From JBEKOF01 sp050015895 (GTDB lineage: Bacteria; Verrucomicrobiota; Verrucomicrobiia; Limisphaerales; Palsa-1400): DNA of 18,987 nt. The DNA lies in the NCBI GenBank assembly GCA_050015895.1, contig JBEKAN010000027.1:1-18987 (forward strand). The letters run 5' to 3'. The translations under genes were made by a program, and so were the position numbers. Numbering within the stretch: the stretch's first letter is position 1; each line of letters starts with the position of its first letter. Shown here piece after piece: positions 1 through 7,598 of the stretch. A model generated the notes under the pieces. That model made no database searches, was not told the DNA's origin, and worked only from the letters and a program-made list of their open reading frames with translations.

Positions 1-600
1 CAGTTCGGAGAGGTCGTCAATCGGCCCGCATTTGCAGTAGTAGGGAGGATCCAAGCGAGAGTAGTATTCGGATTTGGCGCCGTTGAAATGGGGATCGGGG
101 TTGGGACTTCTCCAGTCGAGGATGGAATCCACGATGGTGGAGGCTTGGGTGGGGTCGGCGGCGCCGGCTTTCATGACCGCCTTCTGCAAAACATCGAGTT
201 TGGGGGACTGCGGGTCGGCCAAATTGTTGATGCTCCATTTGCGCTCCATGTCGGTGATGGTGACGGAGATTTTGCCGTTGCCCAGGGGGTAGCCTTTGAG
301 GGAGAAGGGCGGGTTGTCGTTGGTGCAGGGCGTGGCGCCGCCGGCCCAGAACTGGTTCAGAGAGTCCACGCCTTCCTGGCCCGCGCACTTCAAGGCCAGG
401 GCGTAGCGGGCCAGTTCGACGCCGGAGCGGCCCATCCATTCCAGTTGCACGTCATAGTCGCTGACTTGCGCGAGTTGGGTCTCGACTTTCATGGAGAGGA
501 TGAAGGCGGCGATAATGGAGGTGAGGACAATGATGACGATCATCACCAGCATCAAGGCGAAGGCGCGCGGGGTTGGGGAATGGGTGGGTTGAGTTTTCAA
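1..600 (-). CDS. gspK: Type II secretion minor pseudopilin GspK (partial, 3' end outside window)
   Basis: The 200 codons seen run to the left edge without a stop. The product is a type II secretion minor pseudopilin, expected in the inner membrane/periplasm at the pseudopilus tip with GspI and GspJ. The N-terminus has a short basic leader (MKTQPTHSPTPRA) followed by a hydrophobic helix starting FALMLVMIVIIVL; like other GspK proteins it lacks the Glu at position 5 of the mature pilin. Downstream there are GspK-like features: WMGRSGVELARYAL after the helix, the ITDMERKWSINNLA segment, the STIVDSILDWRSPN motif and, at the edge, a DDLSEL segment. I chose a TTG start at 600 because it gives exactly this leader and overlaps the gspJ stop (TTGA), implying translational coupling; no ATG lies before the hydrophobic segment. 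Family assignment is firm; the start codon is an inference. Confidence 0.88.
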   Translation of the reverse strand, partial: MKTQPTHSPTPRAFALMLVMIVIIVLTSIIAAFILSMKVETQLAQVSDYDVQLEWMGRSGVELARYALALKCAGQEGVDSLNQFWAGGATPCTNDNPPFSLKGYPLGNGKISVTITDMERKWSINNLADPQSPKLDVLQKAVMKAGAADPTQASTIVDSILDWRSPNPDPHFNGAKSEYYSRLDPPYYCKCGPIDDLSEL

Positions 601-1241
601 TGGGCTTGGACGGGCATGGCGACCACGCGGGTGATCACGTCATAGGGGATGTTGGGGTCGGCGGAGGTGCGGCCGACACCCAGGGTGATCCGGATCATCG
701 GGGGGATTTCATTGGTTTTGGTGAACTCGGTCAGCCAGTCGCCCTCGGTGGGCGACCAGAATTCCAGGCCAAAGAACACCAGGTCTTTGGCCAGGGTGAT
801 GGACTTGGGAGGGTACTGGGGGCTGGGGACGGCCAGAATCGGCCATTGGGTCATGACGAGGTTCTGCCGGCCCTGGTCGTCTTTTTCCACGTCGAAGGTC
901 ACGCGCCGCATGACATTGTCGCCGAAGTAACCGGAGTCCAGAAAGGAGGCGGGCAGGCGGGCGGAGACGCTGAGGGAGGCGAAATTCTTCTGGCTGGTGG
1001 TGTCGGCGACGAAGGAATAGAACTGGATGTTTAGGAGGGAGACTTCCGTGTTGTTGAGGGCGTCCTCAATGGTCTTGATGCTGATGCGGGCGCGCTGGGC
1101 GGCGGCGGCGGCGGCCTGGCCGGTTTGGGTGCCGCTGATGATGCACTTCCAGGTGGCCATCATGCCCATCATGACGACGGAGAAGACGGTGATGGCGATC
1201 AGGATTTCGAGGAGGGTGAAGGCGCGGGAGCGGATGTTCAT
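597..1241 (-). CDS. gspJ: Type II secretion minor pseudopilin GspJ
   Basis: A 214-residue minor pseudopilin. The leader MNIRSRA is followed by FTLLEILIAITVFSVVMMG, the classic prepilin peptidase site with Glu at +5 and a hydrophobic helix that anchors the protein in the inner membrane before assembly. The rest is the GspJ-type periplasmic domain, including DLVFFGLEFWSP and a C-terminal hydrophobic strand before the end. The reading frame stays open upstream to 1754, but the ATG at 1241 is the natural start: it yields the short basic leader and has an AGGAGG ribosome-binding site six bases upstream. It lies 11 bases after gspI and overlaps the start of gspK, so the four genes form one operon. 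GspI, GspJ and GspK are known to form the tip complex that primes the pseudopilus. Confidence 0.88.
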   Translation of the reverse strand: MNIRSRAFTLLEILIAITVFSVVMMGMMATWKCIISGTQTGQAAAAAAQRARISIKTIEDALNNTEVSLLNIQFYSFVADTTSQKNFASLSVSARLPASFLDSGYFGDNVMRRVTFDVEKDDQGRQNLVMTQWPILAVPSPQYPPKSITLAKDLVFFGLEFWSPTEGDWLTEFTKTNEIPPMIRITLGVGRTSADPNIPYDVITRVVAMPVQAH

Positions 1242-1252
1242 GGGGAGCCTCC

Positions 1253-1645
1253 TCAGTGGGGCGCAGCGGGTTTGTAAAGCAAGATGCTCATGGAGGAATA
1301 CGGCGCGCCCCCGCGGAAGACGGCGACATCCACCTGGAACAGGCCGTTCGGGCCGTTGGTGGCCACCAGCGAGATGTTCTCCTGCCAGGTGAAGTCGGGA
1401 TAGACTTCGCCAAAATCTCCGGATTTGAAGTCGGCTTCCAGTTTGTTGGTTTGGGTCAACTCCGCCACGGCCATGCCTGGGGTGGGGGCGTTGCGGCGCA
1501 GGATGGAGGCGGCATGGATGCCGGAGTTGAGAAGTGCCAGGAGGGCAAACATGGCGACGAAAAAAATCGCCACGGCGATCATGACCTCGATAAGGGTGAA
1601 AGCCGGAGGAGCCGGGTCTGAACGCTCTGTTTGGCGCCGGTTCAT
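1253..1645 (-). CDS. gspI: Type II secretion minor pseudopilin GspI
   Basis: A 130-residue minor pseudopilin. The leader MNRRQTERSDPAPPA is followed by FTLIEVMIAVAIFFVAMFALLALL, the prepilin cleavage/methylation motif with Glu at +5 and a long hydrophobic helix. GspI is the initiating subunit of the pseudopilus tip in known systems. The frame is open further upstream, but the ATG at 1645 overlaps the gspH stop as ATGA and gives a leader of normal length. The periplasmic part contains a DFTWQENISLV segment and ends in a LLYKP strand, consistent with a short GspI fold. Order H-I-J-K matches the usual order of minor pseudopilins in gsp operons. Confidence 0.86.
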   Translation of the reverse strand: MNRRQTERSDPAPPAFTLIEVMIAVAIFFVAMFALLALLNSGIHAASILRRNAPTPGMAVAELTQTNKLEADFKSGDFGEVYPDFTWQENISLVATNGPNGLFQVDVAVFRGGAPYSSMSILLYKPAAPH

Positions 1646-2187
1646 TTTGGGGGCTGGACCTCCGCCAATGCGGTGACGGGGTCCAGGGTGATGGTGCATT
1701 GCGAGCCGTCTTTGAGCGAATGGATGATGATGATAAACTCGTCACAGGTGCCATTGGGGTAAAACCGGACCCGGGCGGACTCCTCTCCCGCGTAGTCTAT
1801 CTCGTTCACCCCCAATAAGTCTATGGTGACGCTGTCAGGAAGGGTCGCCGAGGCGCCGCCGGGGGCTTGGAAGGTCCCGTCCACAGGCCGGAAGACCATG
1901 TCCTGGGGCTTGGCCTGGAGGATGGCGGCTCCGCGGGCATTTCTGAATGCTTCCAGCAAATCAAACTGGGCCTTGCGCATGCCTTCTCTCTGCATGGCCT
2001 TGACAAACGCCGGGACCCCCAGCGTCATGGTCAGGCCGATGATGCCGACAACGATCAGGATTTCGATGAGGGTGAATCCTCCTCCGCTGAAGCTACGGAG
2101 GACAGGTCCTCCTGCGCGGAAGCGACGGAGGACAGGTCCTCCTTCGTGGAAACCACGCTTTCGGTTCTTGAAAATGAGTTGTGGCAT
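1642..2187 (-). CDS. gspH: Type II secretion pseudopilin GspH-like, with repeat-encoded leader
   Basis: A pseudopilin of about 181 residues, first gene of the minor pseudopilin operon. The mature N-terminus GGGFTLIEILIVVGIIGLTMTLGVPAF carries the prepilin peptidase site, Glu at +5 and the hydrophobic helix. The C-terminal domain has two cysteines (in GTCDEF and GSQCTIT) that could form a disulfide. The leader is odd: 30+ residues long and largely encoded by a 30-bp tandem repeat (GGPVLRRFRA then GGPVLRSFSG). A GTG start at 2217 is also possible (about 191 residues); I prefer the ATG at 2187 because a candidate promoter would place the transcript start near 2215. The GspH versus GspG-like label rests on operon position and size, so the symbol is less certain than the pseudopilin call. 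Confidence 0.8.
   Translation of the reverse strand: MPQLIFKNRKRGFHEGGPVLRRFRAGGPVLRSFSGGGFTLIEILIVVGIIGLTMTLGVPAFVKAMQREGMRKAQFDLLEAFRNARGAAILQAKPQDMVFRPVDGTFQAPGGASATLPDSVTIDLLGVNEIDYAGEESARVRFYPNGTCDEFIIIIHSLKDGSQCTITLDPVTALAEVQPPK
2089..2157. repeat. 30-bp palindromic tandem repeat inside the gspH leader
   Basis: Two 30-bp units (2089-2118 and 2119-2148) differ at few positions, and a decayed third unit begins at 2149 (GAAACCACG). Each unit contains the palindrome GGAGGAC-AG-GTCCTCC (arms 2097-2103/2106-2112 and 2127-2133/2136-2142). Because 30 is divisible by three, the units are read in frame as a 10-residue repeat in the GspH leader, immediately upstream of the prepilin cleavage site. 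Confidence 0.88.
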
Positions 2188-2221
2188 GGCAGCGCGGCCA
2201 ATGGGGCCGAATCTCACCCCT

Positions 2222-2251
2222 ATTTAACCCGGCGGAGGGGGAAAGTTGCAA
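2222..2251 (-). promoter_or_regulatory. Candidate sigma70-like promoter for the gsp minor pseudopilin operon
   Basis: On the minus strand TTGCAA (2246-2251, four of six bases of the -35 consensus) and TTAAAT (2222-2227, four of six of -10) are separated by 18 bases. Transcription would start near 2215, about 28 bases before the ATG of gspH. Seen by eye only; the match is moderate. Confidence 0.35.
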
Positions 2252-2365
2252 GCGCAAAGCAAAAGTCACACGGGAATTGACGCGGCCTCATTTTGGGCGC
2301 ACAAATTAGGCTTAGAAGTCGTTGTTGGTTGGGGTGGTTTATGGTGGGAAGCCTTATCTCGCCGG

Positions 2366-2393
2366 CTCTCCTCCACAGGTGTGTGGAGGAGAG
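2366..2393. repeat. Palindromic repeat between the beta-strand repeat gene and gspH
   Basis: A perfect 12-bp inverted repeat, CTCTCCTCCACA (2366-2377) and its complement (2382-2393), with a 4-base loop, followed by a purine-rich tail GGGGAGG. It lies 25 bases past the stop codon of the exported repeat protein, so its RNA could act as a 3' stabilising hairpin or a weak terminator, although there is no T-run. Its core and purine-rich flank match the palindrome at 16740-16771, so it is better regarded as a dispersed repeat. The rest of 2221-2417 holds a candidate gsp promoter and nothing else recognised. Confidence 0.75.
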
Positions 2394-2417
2394 GGGGAGG
2401 ATTCGGGTTGGTTCTGA

Positions 2418-5400
2418 TTAAGGCAGGGCCACGTGGTAGAAGCGCTCGGGATAGTTTGTGGAGTTGGTGTCCTGATAGTTCACAGGGGCGGCGGTGAAGG
2501 AGCCGTTGGTCAGGACCGTCCAGCTTGAGAGGGGCCAAGACAGATTGGTGGTGGCATAAACGGTGTAATTGGCCCCCAAGGCGCCGGTGAAGGTGAGGCT
2601 GAAACGGCCGTTGGCCAGCTCGGAGTAACTGGTGATCGTGGCGGGAGCGGGGACCACGGCCAGTGTGCCGGCGGACGGCGTCCAATTCCAAACGAGGCCG
2701 GGGCCGAGAGGGGGCAGATTTGTGGACGCGAAGTTGCCGGCGTAGGTTGTGGCGTTGAACAACTGGAAGGAGGTTCCAGCGGCCAGAGTTCCGGCGAGGT
2801 TGGTCACGGTGAGCGCGCCGCCGTAGGTGAGGGTGGTGACACCCACGACCGAGTCGTTGGTGGCGGTGGTCTGGATGAGCCGGAGCGTGGTCTTGCTGTC
2901 GGCGCCCAAAGTGAGCGTGTTGGAGATGGTCAACGCGCCGACGGCGGAGGGGTCGCCCGCCGCGAGTGTGCCGCCGCCATAGACAGTCACCGCTCCTCCA
3001 ATGAACCCAGCGCCGTCGAGGGTTGCACCGCTCTGGACGGTGACCGCGCTTGTTCCGATGACGCCATCCACCTGAAGCGCGCCGTTGCTGACGGTGGTCG
3101 CGCCGGTGTAAGTGTTTGTGCCGCTGAGGGTGAAGGTGCCAGCGCCGACTTTAGTCAGGTTCATGGTGGAGCTGGTGTCTGTAGCGTAGTTCCAGTTGTT
3201 CCAGATCATCCCCGCATAGGTGGTCGAGGTGCCCAGCGCGCCCACCGAGAGGGTAATGTTGTTGGCGGTGCTGGGTTGACCAAATATCGAAGACCCCGCG
3301 CCGCCGGTTAGTTCGCCGATGTTATAGGTGAGCGTGATGCCCGATTCGAGGGCATAGGCGCCGAGAAAGCACCCATAGCCGCCGCCGCCGCCGATCATGT
3401 TGATCTTCATGGTCGTGCTGCCTGTGTTGGCCGAATCGGTCCACCACCCGGTGCCTCCGGCGCCGATGGTCAAGGTTCCCGAGAAACCCGACCAATCCCC
3501 GCTCCAAAACGACTGGTTTCCCCCGCTGCCGTACGCGTTGAACGCGCCGCCGCCGCTGACGGGATTGGGGAATGTCGGCTGATTGTAACCATCGGTGGTG
3601 AACGAATAGGCGCCGTTGGAGCCGATGTAGATCGCGCCCGTGCCGAGCGTGGCAAAATCCAGGGTGGCGAGCGTGCCGTTGCTGATGGTGGTGCCGCCGG
3701 AGTAGGTGTTGGCGCCGGTGAGGGTCAGCGTGCCGGGGCCGAGTTTGGCCAGACCATTGGTGCCGGCAATCGTGGCCGTGATGGTCGCGGACTGGTTGTT
3801 GACCGTAATGGTTGGGGTGTTTGTCGCGGCCAGCGTCAGAGTCGTGCCGATTCCGAGATTGACATACCATTCGTACTGGTTCCCCAAGTCACCGAAGATC
3901 AACTGGCCGACCGTGACCGCGCCATCCAGCGTCACGGTCTCGTTGCCGGGCAAGGTCAAGTGGCTGAAATCAGCCGTGACTCCGCCGCCCTCCGCGATGA
4001 TGTCATTCGTCCAATTGGCCGCGAAGGACCAAGAGCCGCCGTTCACATTGGTCCAGACCGAACCCGGCACCGTTGTGTAGGTCCCGGTCACCACCGTGCT
4101 GTCCGTATAGCCGCTCTCATGGGCGTAGGCCTGGATCGTGACGGTCGAGTTGAGGGGCATCACGACCGTGACGGGGGAAGGGGCTGACAAAGAGGCGGCG
4201 GACGGGGTGAGGCCATTGGTGGTATAGTAGACGGTGGCTCCAGGGGTCAGGGAACCGAAGGTCACCGGCAGCGCGCTGGTATAGCCGCCCGGAGGCGGAT
4301 AGAAGATGGGCGCGCCGGCGGCGTTGGTCACTGAGATGGAGCCGTTGACCGGCAAGAGGGAAAGATTCCAGCTCAAGCCAGTTGGAAGGGCTGGCAGGTT
4401 GAAACCGGCAAAGCCGCCGCTGTATGCGCCGGCGGCGATTTGGAAAAGGGTGAAGGACTCGCCCGACGCGAGCGAATTGCCCAAGTCCGTCACCGTCAGC
4501 GTGCCGCCGAAAACCACCCCGTTCATCTGCGAGAGTTGGTCACTGGCCGAGGTGCTGCTGTTGATTCGCAAATTGACATTGCCCTGGAGAGTCAAGCTGT
4601 TGGAGATAAAAAGCGCGCCGAGAGAGGAGGGGGTGCCCGCCGCCAGAGTGCCGCCGGGTTGGACCCAAACCGGGGCGGCAATGGATCCGGTCCCGTTGAG
4701 GGTGCCGGCGGCGGCGATCCACTCCGCGGTGGAACTGTTGACGCCGGTGAGGGTCAGCGTGCCGGCGCCGGTCTTGATCAGACCGCCGCCTGGGATGAAC
4801 GAAGCCCCTCCGAGCGTGCATGAAACCGTGAGCGTGTCGTTTGCGCCGATGTTGAACACCGTCCCCCCACTCTGGGTCAACGCGGCATTGCCGCCCGTGA
4901 TGAAGGAAGAAGCGCCGTTGCCGGGCGTGGAGACCCCGTAGTCGAAATTCCAATTCCCGTAGGTGGGATTTACGGTGGTTGCGTTCAAAGTTCCGCCGTT
5001 CAAAACCAGCGGGGAAAGATGGCAACTCGCGCCGTAGGTGGAGTCAACCAGACCGCCCGCGTTAATGGTGATGATGCTGGATGGCGAGGGTGAGCCGCCG
5101 ACAAACGAATTATCGCCGCCCACGCTGATCGTGCCGCCGTTGTTGACTGTGACACTGCCTTGGCCCAAAGCGCCGAATTGCGAGTTGCCGGCGTCGGCGT
5201 AGATCGTGCCGGCATTGACGGTCGTTCCGCCGCAGAAGGGGTTGCTGTCGGCGGCGAGAATGAGCGTGCCGCCGCCGTTCTTGATCAGCCCCCCGCACCC
5301 GACGTTCCAAGCGCCCCCGAGGGTGCAGGAAACCGTTAGCGTGTCGTTCGCGCCAACGTCGAAAACCGTTCCTCCGCTCTGGGTCAACGAGGCGTTGCCA

Positions 5401-6245
5401 CCCGAAATGAAGGAGGAACTGCCGTTGCCCGGCGTGGAGACGCCGCCGTCGAAATCCCAATTCCCATAGTAGTCATTCTCGGTCGTCGCGCTCAATGTCC
5501 CGCCGTTCAAAACCAGCGGGCAGAGGTGGCAAACCGCGCCGTTGGTGGAGGTGACCAGGCCACCCGTGTTGATGGTGATGGTGCTGGATGACAAGGGTGA
5601 GCCGCCGACAAACGAATTATCGCCCCCCACACTGATGGCGCCGCCGTTGTTGATTGTGACATTGCCGCCGCCCACAGCCCCGCTGGCTGAGTTGTAGGCG
5701 TTGGCAAAGAGTGTGCCCGAGTTGACGGTCGTTCCGCCGGTGTAGGTGTTCATGCCGGGGGAAAGCGTCAGTGTCGCCGCCCCCCACTTGGTCAAACTGC
5801 CGGAGCCGGCCAACAGGGAAGAGATCGTTGTGTCGGTATTGTTGGTGATGGCGGTGTTGCCCGACAGCGTGATGGCGCCGCCGGAGAGGGTATAGGCGGT
5901 TCCGCTGGCGCCCGCGCCCTGCGGCCCCTGGCCGAAGGTGAGGTTGCCAATGGTGAGGGCGTCCACCGTAATCGTCTGGCTGGAAGCGTCGCCGCCGAAA
6001 ATGGCGGAGTCGCCGTCCGTCCACGAGGAGAGGGTTTCGACCACCGAGTCGTTGTCCCAATAGCCGTCGGAGAGCCAGTCCTCGCCATTGGTGGTGGTGT
6101 TCAGGCTCGCGCCCGTGGCCAAGGAGGGATCGGTGGCGCCGTCCCACCCCCAGGTGGCGGCGCGGGCGGTGTTGAGGGCGAAGGGCATCAGCGCGCAAAG
6201 CGCGAGGCCGGGAATGATTCGAGACGGGAAAGATTGCATTTTCAT
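2418..6245 (-). CDS. Exported autotransporter-associated beta-strand repeat protein
   Basis: A 1275-residue secreted or surface protein. The start at 6245 (MKMQSFPSRII...) gives a clear signal peptide ending NTARA|ATWGW; the frame is open to 6398 but those extra residues look like leader DNA. The mature protein opens with a TWGWDG...DGDSAIF block and then carries many copies of the beta-helix-forming motif GxGTLTLxGxNTYxGGTTVxxGTL (for example KLGPGTLTLTGANTYSGGTT and KVGAGTFTLSGTNTYTGATT). Around residues 645-720 there is a chitobiase/beta-hexosaminidase C-terminal-like module (PPPGGYTSALPVTF...GATVYYTTNGLTP). The C-terminus ends WTVLTNGSF...YPERFYHVALP, a module I associate with verrucomicrobial exported proteins. 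No autotransporter barrel and no PEP-CTERM signal are seen, so the surface-attachment route is unknown. Residues about 167-504 contain a 169-residue tandem duplication. The ligand or substrate is not inferable. Confidence 0.85.
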   Translation of the reverse strand: MKMQSFPSRIIPGLALCALMPFALNTARAATWGWDGATDPSLATGASLNTTTNGEDWLSDGYWDNDSVVETLSSWTDGDSAIFGGDASSQTITVDALTIGNLTFGQGPQGAGASGTAYTLSGGAITLSGNTAITNNTDTTISSLLAGSGSLTKWGAATLTLSPGMNTYTGGTTVNSGTLFANAYNSASGAVGGGNVTINNGGAISVGGDNSFVGGSPLSSSTITINTGGLVTSTNGAVCHLCPLVLNGGTLSATTENDYYGNWDFDGGVSTPGNGSSSFISGGNASLTQSGGTVFDVGANDTLTVSCTLGGAWNVGCGGLIKNGGGTLILAADSNPFCGGTTVNAGTIYADAGNSQFGALGQGSVTVNNGGTISVGGDNSFVGGSPSPSSIITINAGGLVDSTYGASCHLSPLVLNGGTLNATTVNPTYGNWNFDYGVSTPGNGASSFITGGNAALTQSGGTVFNIGANDTLTVSCTLGGASFIPGGGLIKTGAGTLTLTGVNSSTAEWIAAAGTLNGTGSIAAPVWVQPGGTLAAGTPSSLGALFISNSLTLQGNVNLRINSSTSASDQLSQMNGVVFGGTLTVTDLGNSLASGESFTLFQIAAGAYSGGFAGFNLPALPTGLSWNLSLLPVNGSISVTNAAGAPIFYPPPGGYTSALPVTFGSLTPGATVYYTTNGLTPSAASLSAPSPVTVVMPLNSTVTIQAYAHESGYTDSTVVTGTYTTVPGSVWTNVNGGSWSFAANWTNDIIAEGGGVTADFSHLTLPGNETVTLDGAVTVGQLIFGDLGNQYEWYVNLGIGTTLTLAATNTPTITVNNQSATITATIAGTNGLAKLGPGTLTLTGANTYSGGTTISNGTLATLDFATLGTGAIYIGSNGAYSFTTDGYNQPTFPNPVSGGGAFNAYGSGGNQSFWSGDWSGFSGTLTIGAGGTGWWTDSANTGSTTMKINMIGGGGGYGCFLGAYALESGITLTYNIGELTGGAGSSIFGQPSTANNITLSVGALGTSTTYAGMIWNNWNYATDTSSTMNLTKVGAGTFTLSGTNTYTGATTVSNGALQVDGVIGTSAVTVQSGATLDGAGFIGGAVTVYGGGTLAAGDPSAVGALTISNTLTLGADSKTTLRLIQTTATNDSVVGVTTLTYGGALTVTNLAGTLAAGTSFQLFNATTYAGNFASTNLPPLGPGLVWNWTPSAGTLAVVPAPATITSYSELANGRFSLTFTGALGANYTVYATTNLSWPLSSWTVLTNGSFTAAPVNYQDTNSTNYPERFYHVALP
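4733..5746. repeat. 507-bp in-frame tandem duplication within the beta-strand repeat gene
   Basis: Matching landmarks recur exactly 507 bp apart: GTCGTTCCGCCG at 5221 and 5728, ACAAACGAATTATCGCC near 5100 and 5607, and GTGTCGT at 4834 and 5341. The two units (about 4733-5239 and 5240-5746) therefore encode two closely similar 169-residue blocks. Shared signatures include GGDNSFVGGSP, LVLNGGTL, GVSTPGNG and TLTVSCTLGGA. Unit boundaries are approximate. Confidence 0.88.
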
Positions 6246-6400
6246 GGTTGACAATTTCTTCTCGCCGAAAGGCAACATGTCCTTATCCCTTCCAGCCAGC
6301 CCCAAGGATGGCAGGGTTTGGTCAGTTGTCCCCGGCAACCGAATTATCCATTGATGACGCCCGCATTTCCGAACCCTTTCCATAAGAAATGCAAACACAA
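6246..6400 (-). promoter_or_regulatory. Possible structured 5' leader of the beta-strand repeat gene (unidentified)
   Basis: About 155 bases before the chosen start are GC-rich with short self-complementary segments on the minus strand: GTTG-CCGGGGA-CAAC near 6324-6338, a GCCA...TGGC hairpin near 6297-6314, and GCC-TTTC-GGC near 6264-6273. An SD-like GAGAAG lies about 12 bases before the ATG. I do not recognise a known riboswitch class. The remaining divergent intergenic DNA (6401-6593) holds a weak TAAAAT -10-like box on the minus strand (6434-6439) and three TGCAAA boxes; nothing firmer was seen. Confidence 0.22.
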
Positions 6401-6593
6401 TTCGCGAGTTTTATTAGGGATGCAAATGGCCTTATTTTACGGCGCCGGGTCTCCACAATGAACTCGTTGCAAATCAACGCAACCGCCCTTCCTCGCACCC
6501 CCGAACTGACGAACTTGGGTTAAGGCGCGGCCCGCAAGCCGCCGGGCTTGCCATCGGCCAGCGGAGCGGGGCATGTTTCCCGGGAGTCAAGTC

Positions 6594-7598
6594 ATGCAGA
6601 CAGTGAGAATTGGCATTTTGGGGGCGGCGCGGATCGCGCCGACGGCGATGGTGCGGCCCGCCCGCCTGTTGGGGCGGGAGGTCCGCGTCGAGGCGCTGGC
6701 GGCCAGGAATCCCGTCCGGGCGCGCGCGTTCGCGCAGAAGCACGGGATTGCGCGGGTGCTGGGCAGTTACCAGGAGTTGGTGGAGGACGCGGGGATTGAC
6801 GCCGTTTATGTTCCGCTGCCAAATAGTCTGCACGCGGAGTGGACCCTCCGCGCGCTCCAGGCGGGCAAACATGTGCTTTGCGAGAAGCCGCTGGCCTGCG
6901 ACACGCGCGAGGCCCAGGAGATGCGCGACGCCGCAGACCGGGCGGGACGTGTGCTGATGGAGGGCTTTCATTACCGGCATCATCCTCTGGCCGAGCGCAT
7001 GGGCGAGATCGCGGCCGGCGGGGAATTGGGCGAGTTGCGCCACATCGAGGCGCATTTTTGCGCGCCGCTGTGGAATTTCTTCGACATCCGGTATCGCGCC
7101 GACTTGGGCGGCGGGGCGACGATGGACTTGGGGTGTTATTGCATCAATCTGATCCGCTTTCTGGCCGGCGCGGAGCCGCAGGTGGCGCGGGCGCGCGCGA
7201 TGCTCGCTCCGTCGCGGGTGGACCGCTTCATGGAGGCGGATTTCCGTCTCCCGGACGGTTGCGCGGCGCGGATGACTTGTTCGTTGTGGTCGCGGGTGTT
7301 GCTGCGGACGTGGGCGCTGGCGCGGGGTACGAAGGGGGAAATGCGGGTGACGTTGCCCTTTCAGCCGCATTTCTTCCATCGCCTGGAGGTGCGGAGCGCG
7401 GGTGGGGAGCGGGTGGAGCGGCTTTCGCCGGAGAAATCCTACACGTTTCAATTGCGCGCGTTCGCGGCGGCGGTCCGGGGGCGGGGTGCGGTGGTCACGA
7501 CGGCGGAGGACGCGGTGGCGAACACGCGCGTGATCGAGGCGGTTTACCGGAGGGCGGGGGTGGGGGGGAAAGGCCAAAGGCTCAAGGCTGAGGGCTGA
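6594..7598 (+). CDS. Gfo/Idh/MocA-family NAD(P)-dependent oxidoreductase
   Basis: A 334-residue cytosolic dehydrogenase of the glucose-fructose oxidoreductase/inositol dehydrogenase family, which oxidises or reduces sugars and related polyols with NAD(P). The N-terminal Rossmann fold has the dinucleotide site GILGAARIA (residues 7-15); the hallmark CEKPL motif with catalytic Lys98 is at 96-100; GFHYRHHP (124-131) and TMDLGCYCI (177-185, the region of the family's catalytic Asp/His) follow. I start at the ATG at 6594, which has GGGAG seven bases upstream and puts the nucleotide-binding strand at the usual distance; an ATG at 6573 with its own GGAG would add seven residues. The tail (KGQRLKAEG) is encoded by a run of imperfect GGCTSAG heptamers and looks like recent 3' drift. 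The gene stands alone, convergent with the receiver gene. The substrate cannot be told. Confidence 0.86.
   Translation: MQTVRIGILGAARIAPTAMVRPARLLGREVRVEALAARNPVRARAFAQKHGIARVLGSYQELVEDAGIDAVYVPLPNSLHAEWTLRALQAGKHVLCEKPLACDTREAQEMRDAADRAGRVLMEGFHYRHHPLAERMGEIAAGGELGELRHIEAHFCAPLWNFFDIRYRADLGGGATMDLGCYCINLIRFLAGAEPQVARARAMLAPSRVDRFMEADFRLPDGCAARMTCSLWSRVLLRTWALARGTKGEMRVTLPFQPHFFHRLEVRSAGGERVERLSPEKSYTFQLRAFAAAVRGRGAVVTTAEDAVANTRVIEAVYRRAGVGGKGQRLKAEG

Noticed and set aside
1242..1754. Extended N-terminus for GspJ in the frame open to 1754
   Set aside because: The extension overlaps gspI in another frame and would bury the prepilin leader; the ATG at 1241 has a strong AGGAGG site.
5842..5900. 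Possible CRISPR-like or direct-repeat array in the beta-strand repeat gene
   Set aside because: Repeats here are protein-level beta-strand motifs with codon-spaced variation, with no regular spacers.
6246..6398. N-terminal extension of the beta-strand repeat protein to 6398
   Set aside because: It would put 51 residues before a clear signal peptide; the DNA looks like untranslated leader.
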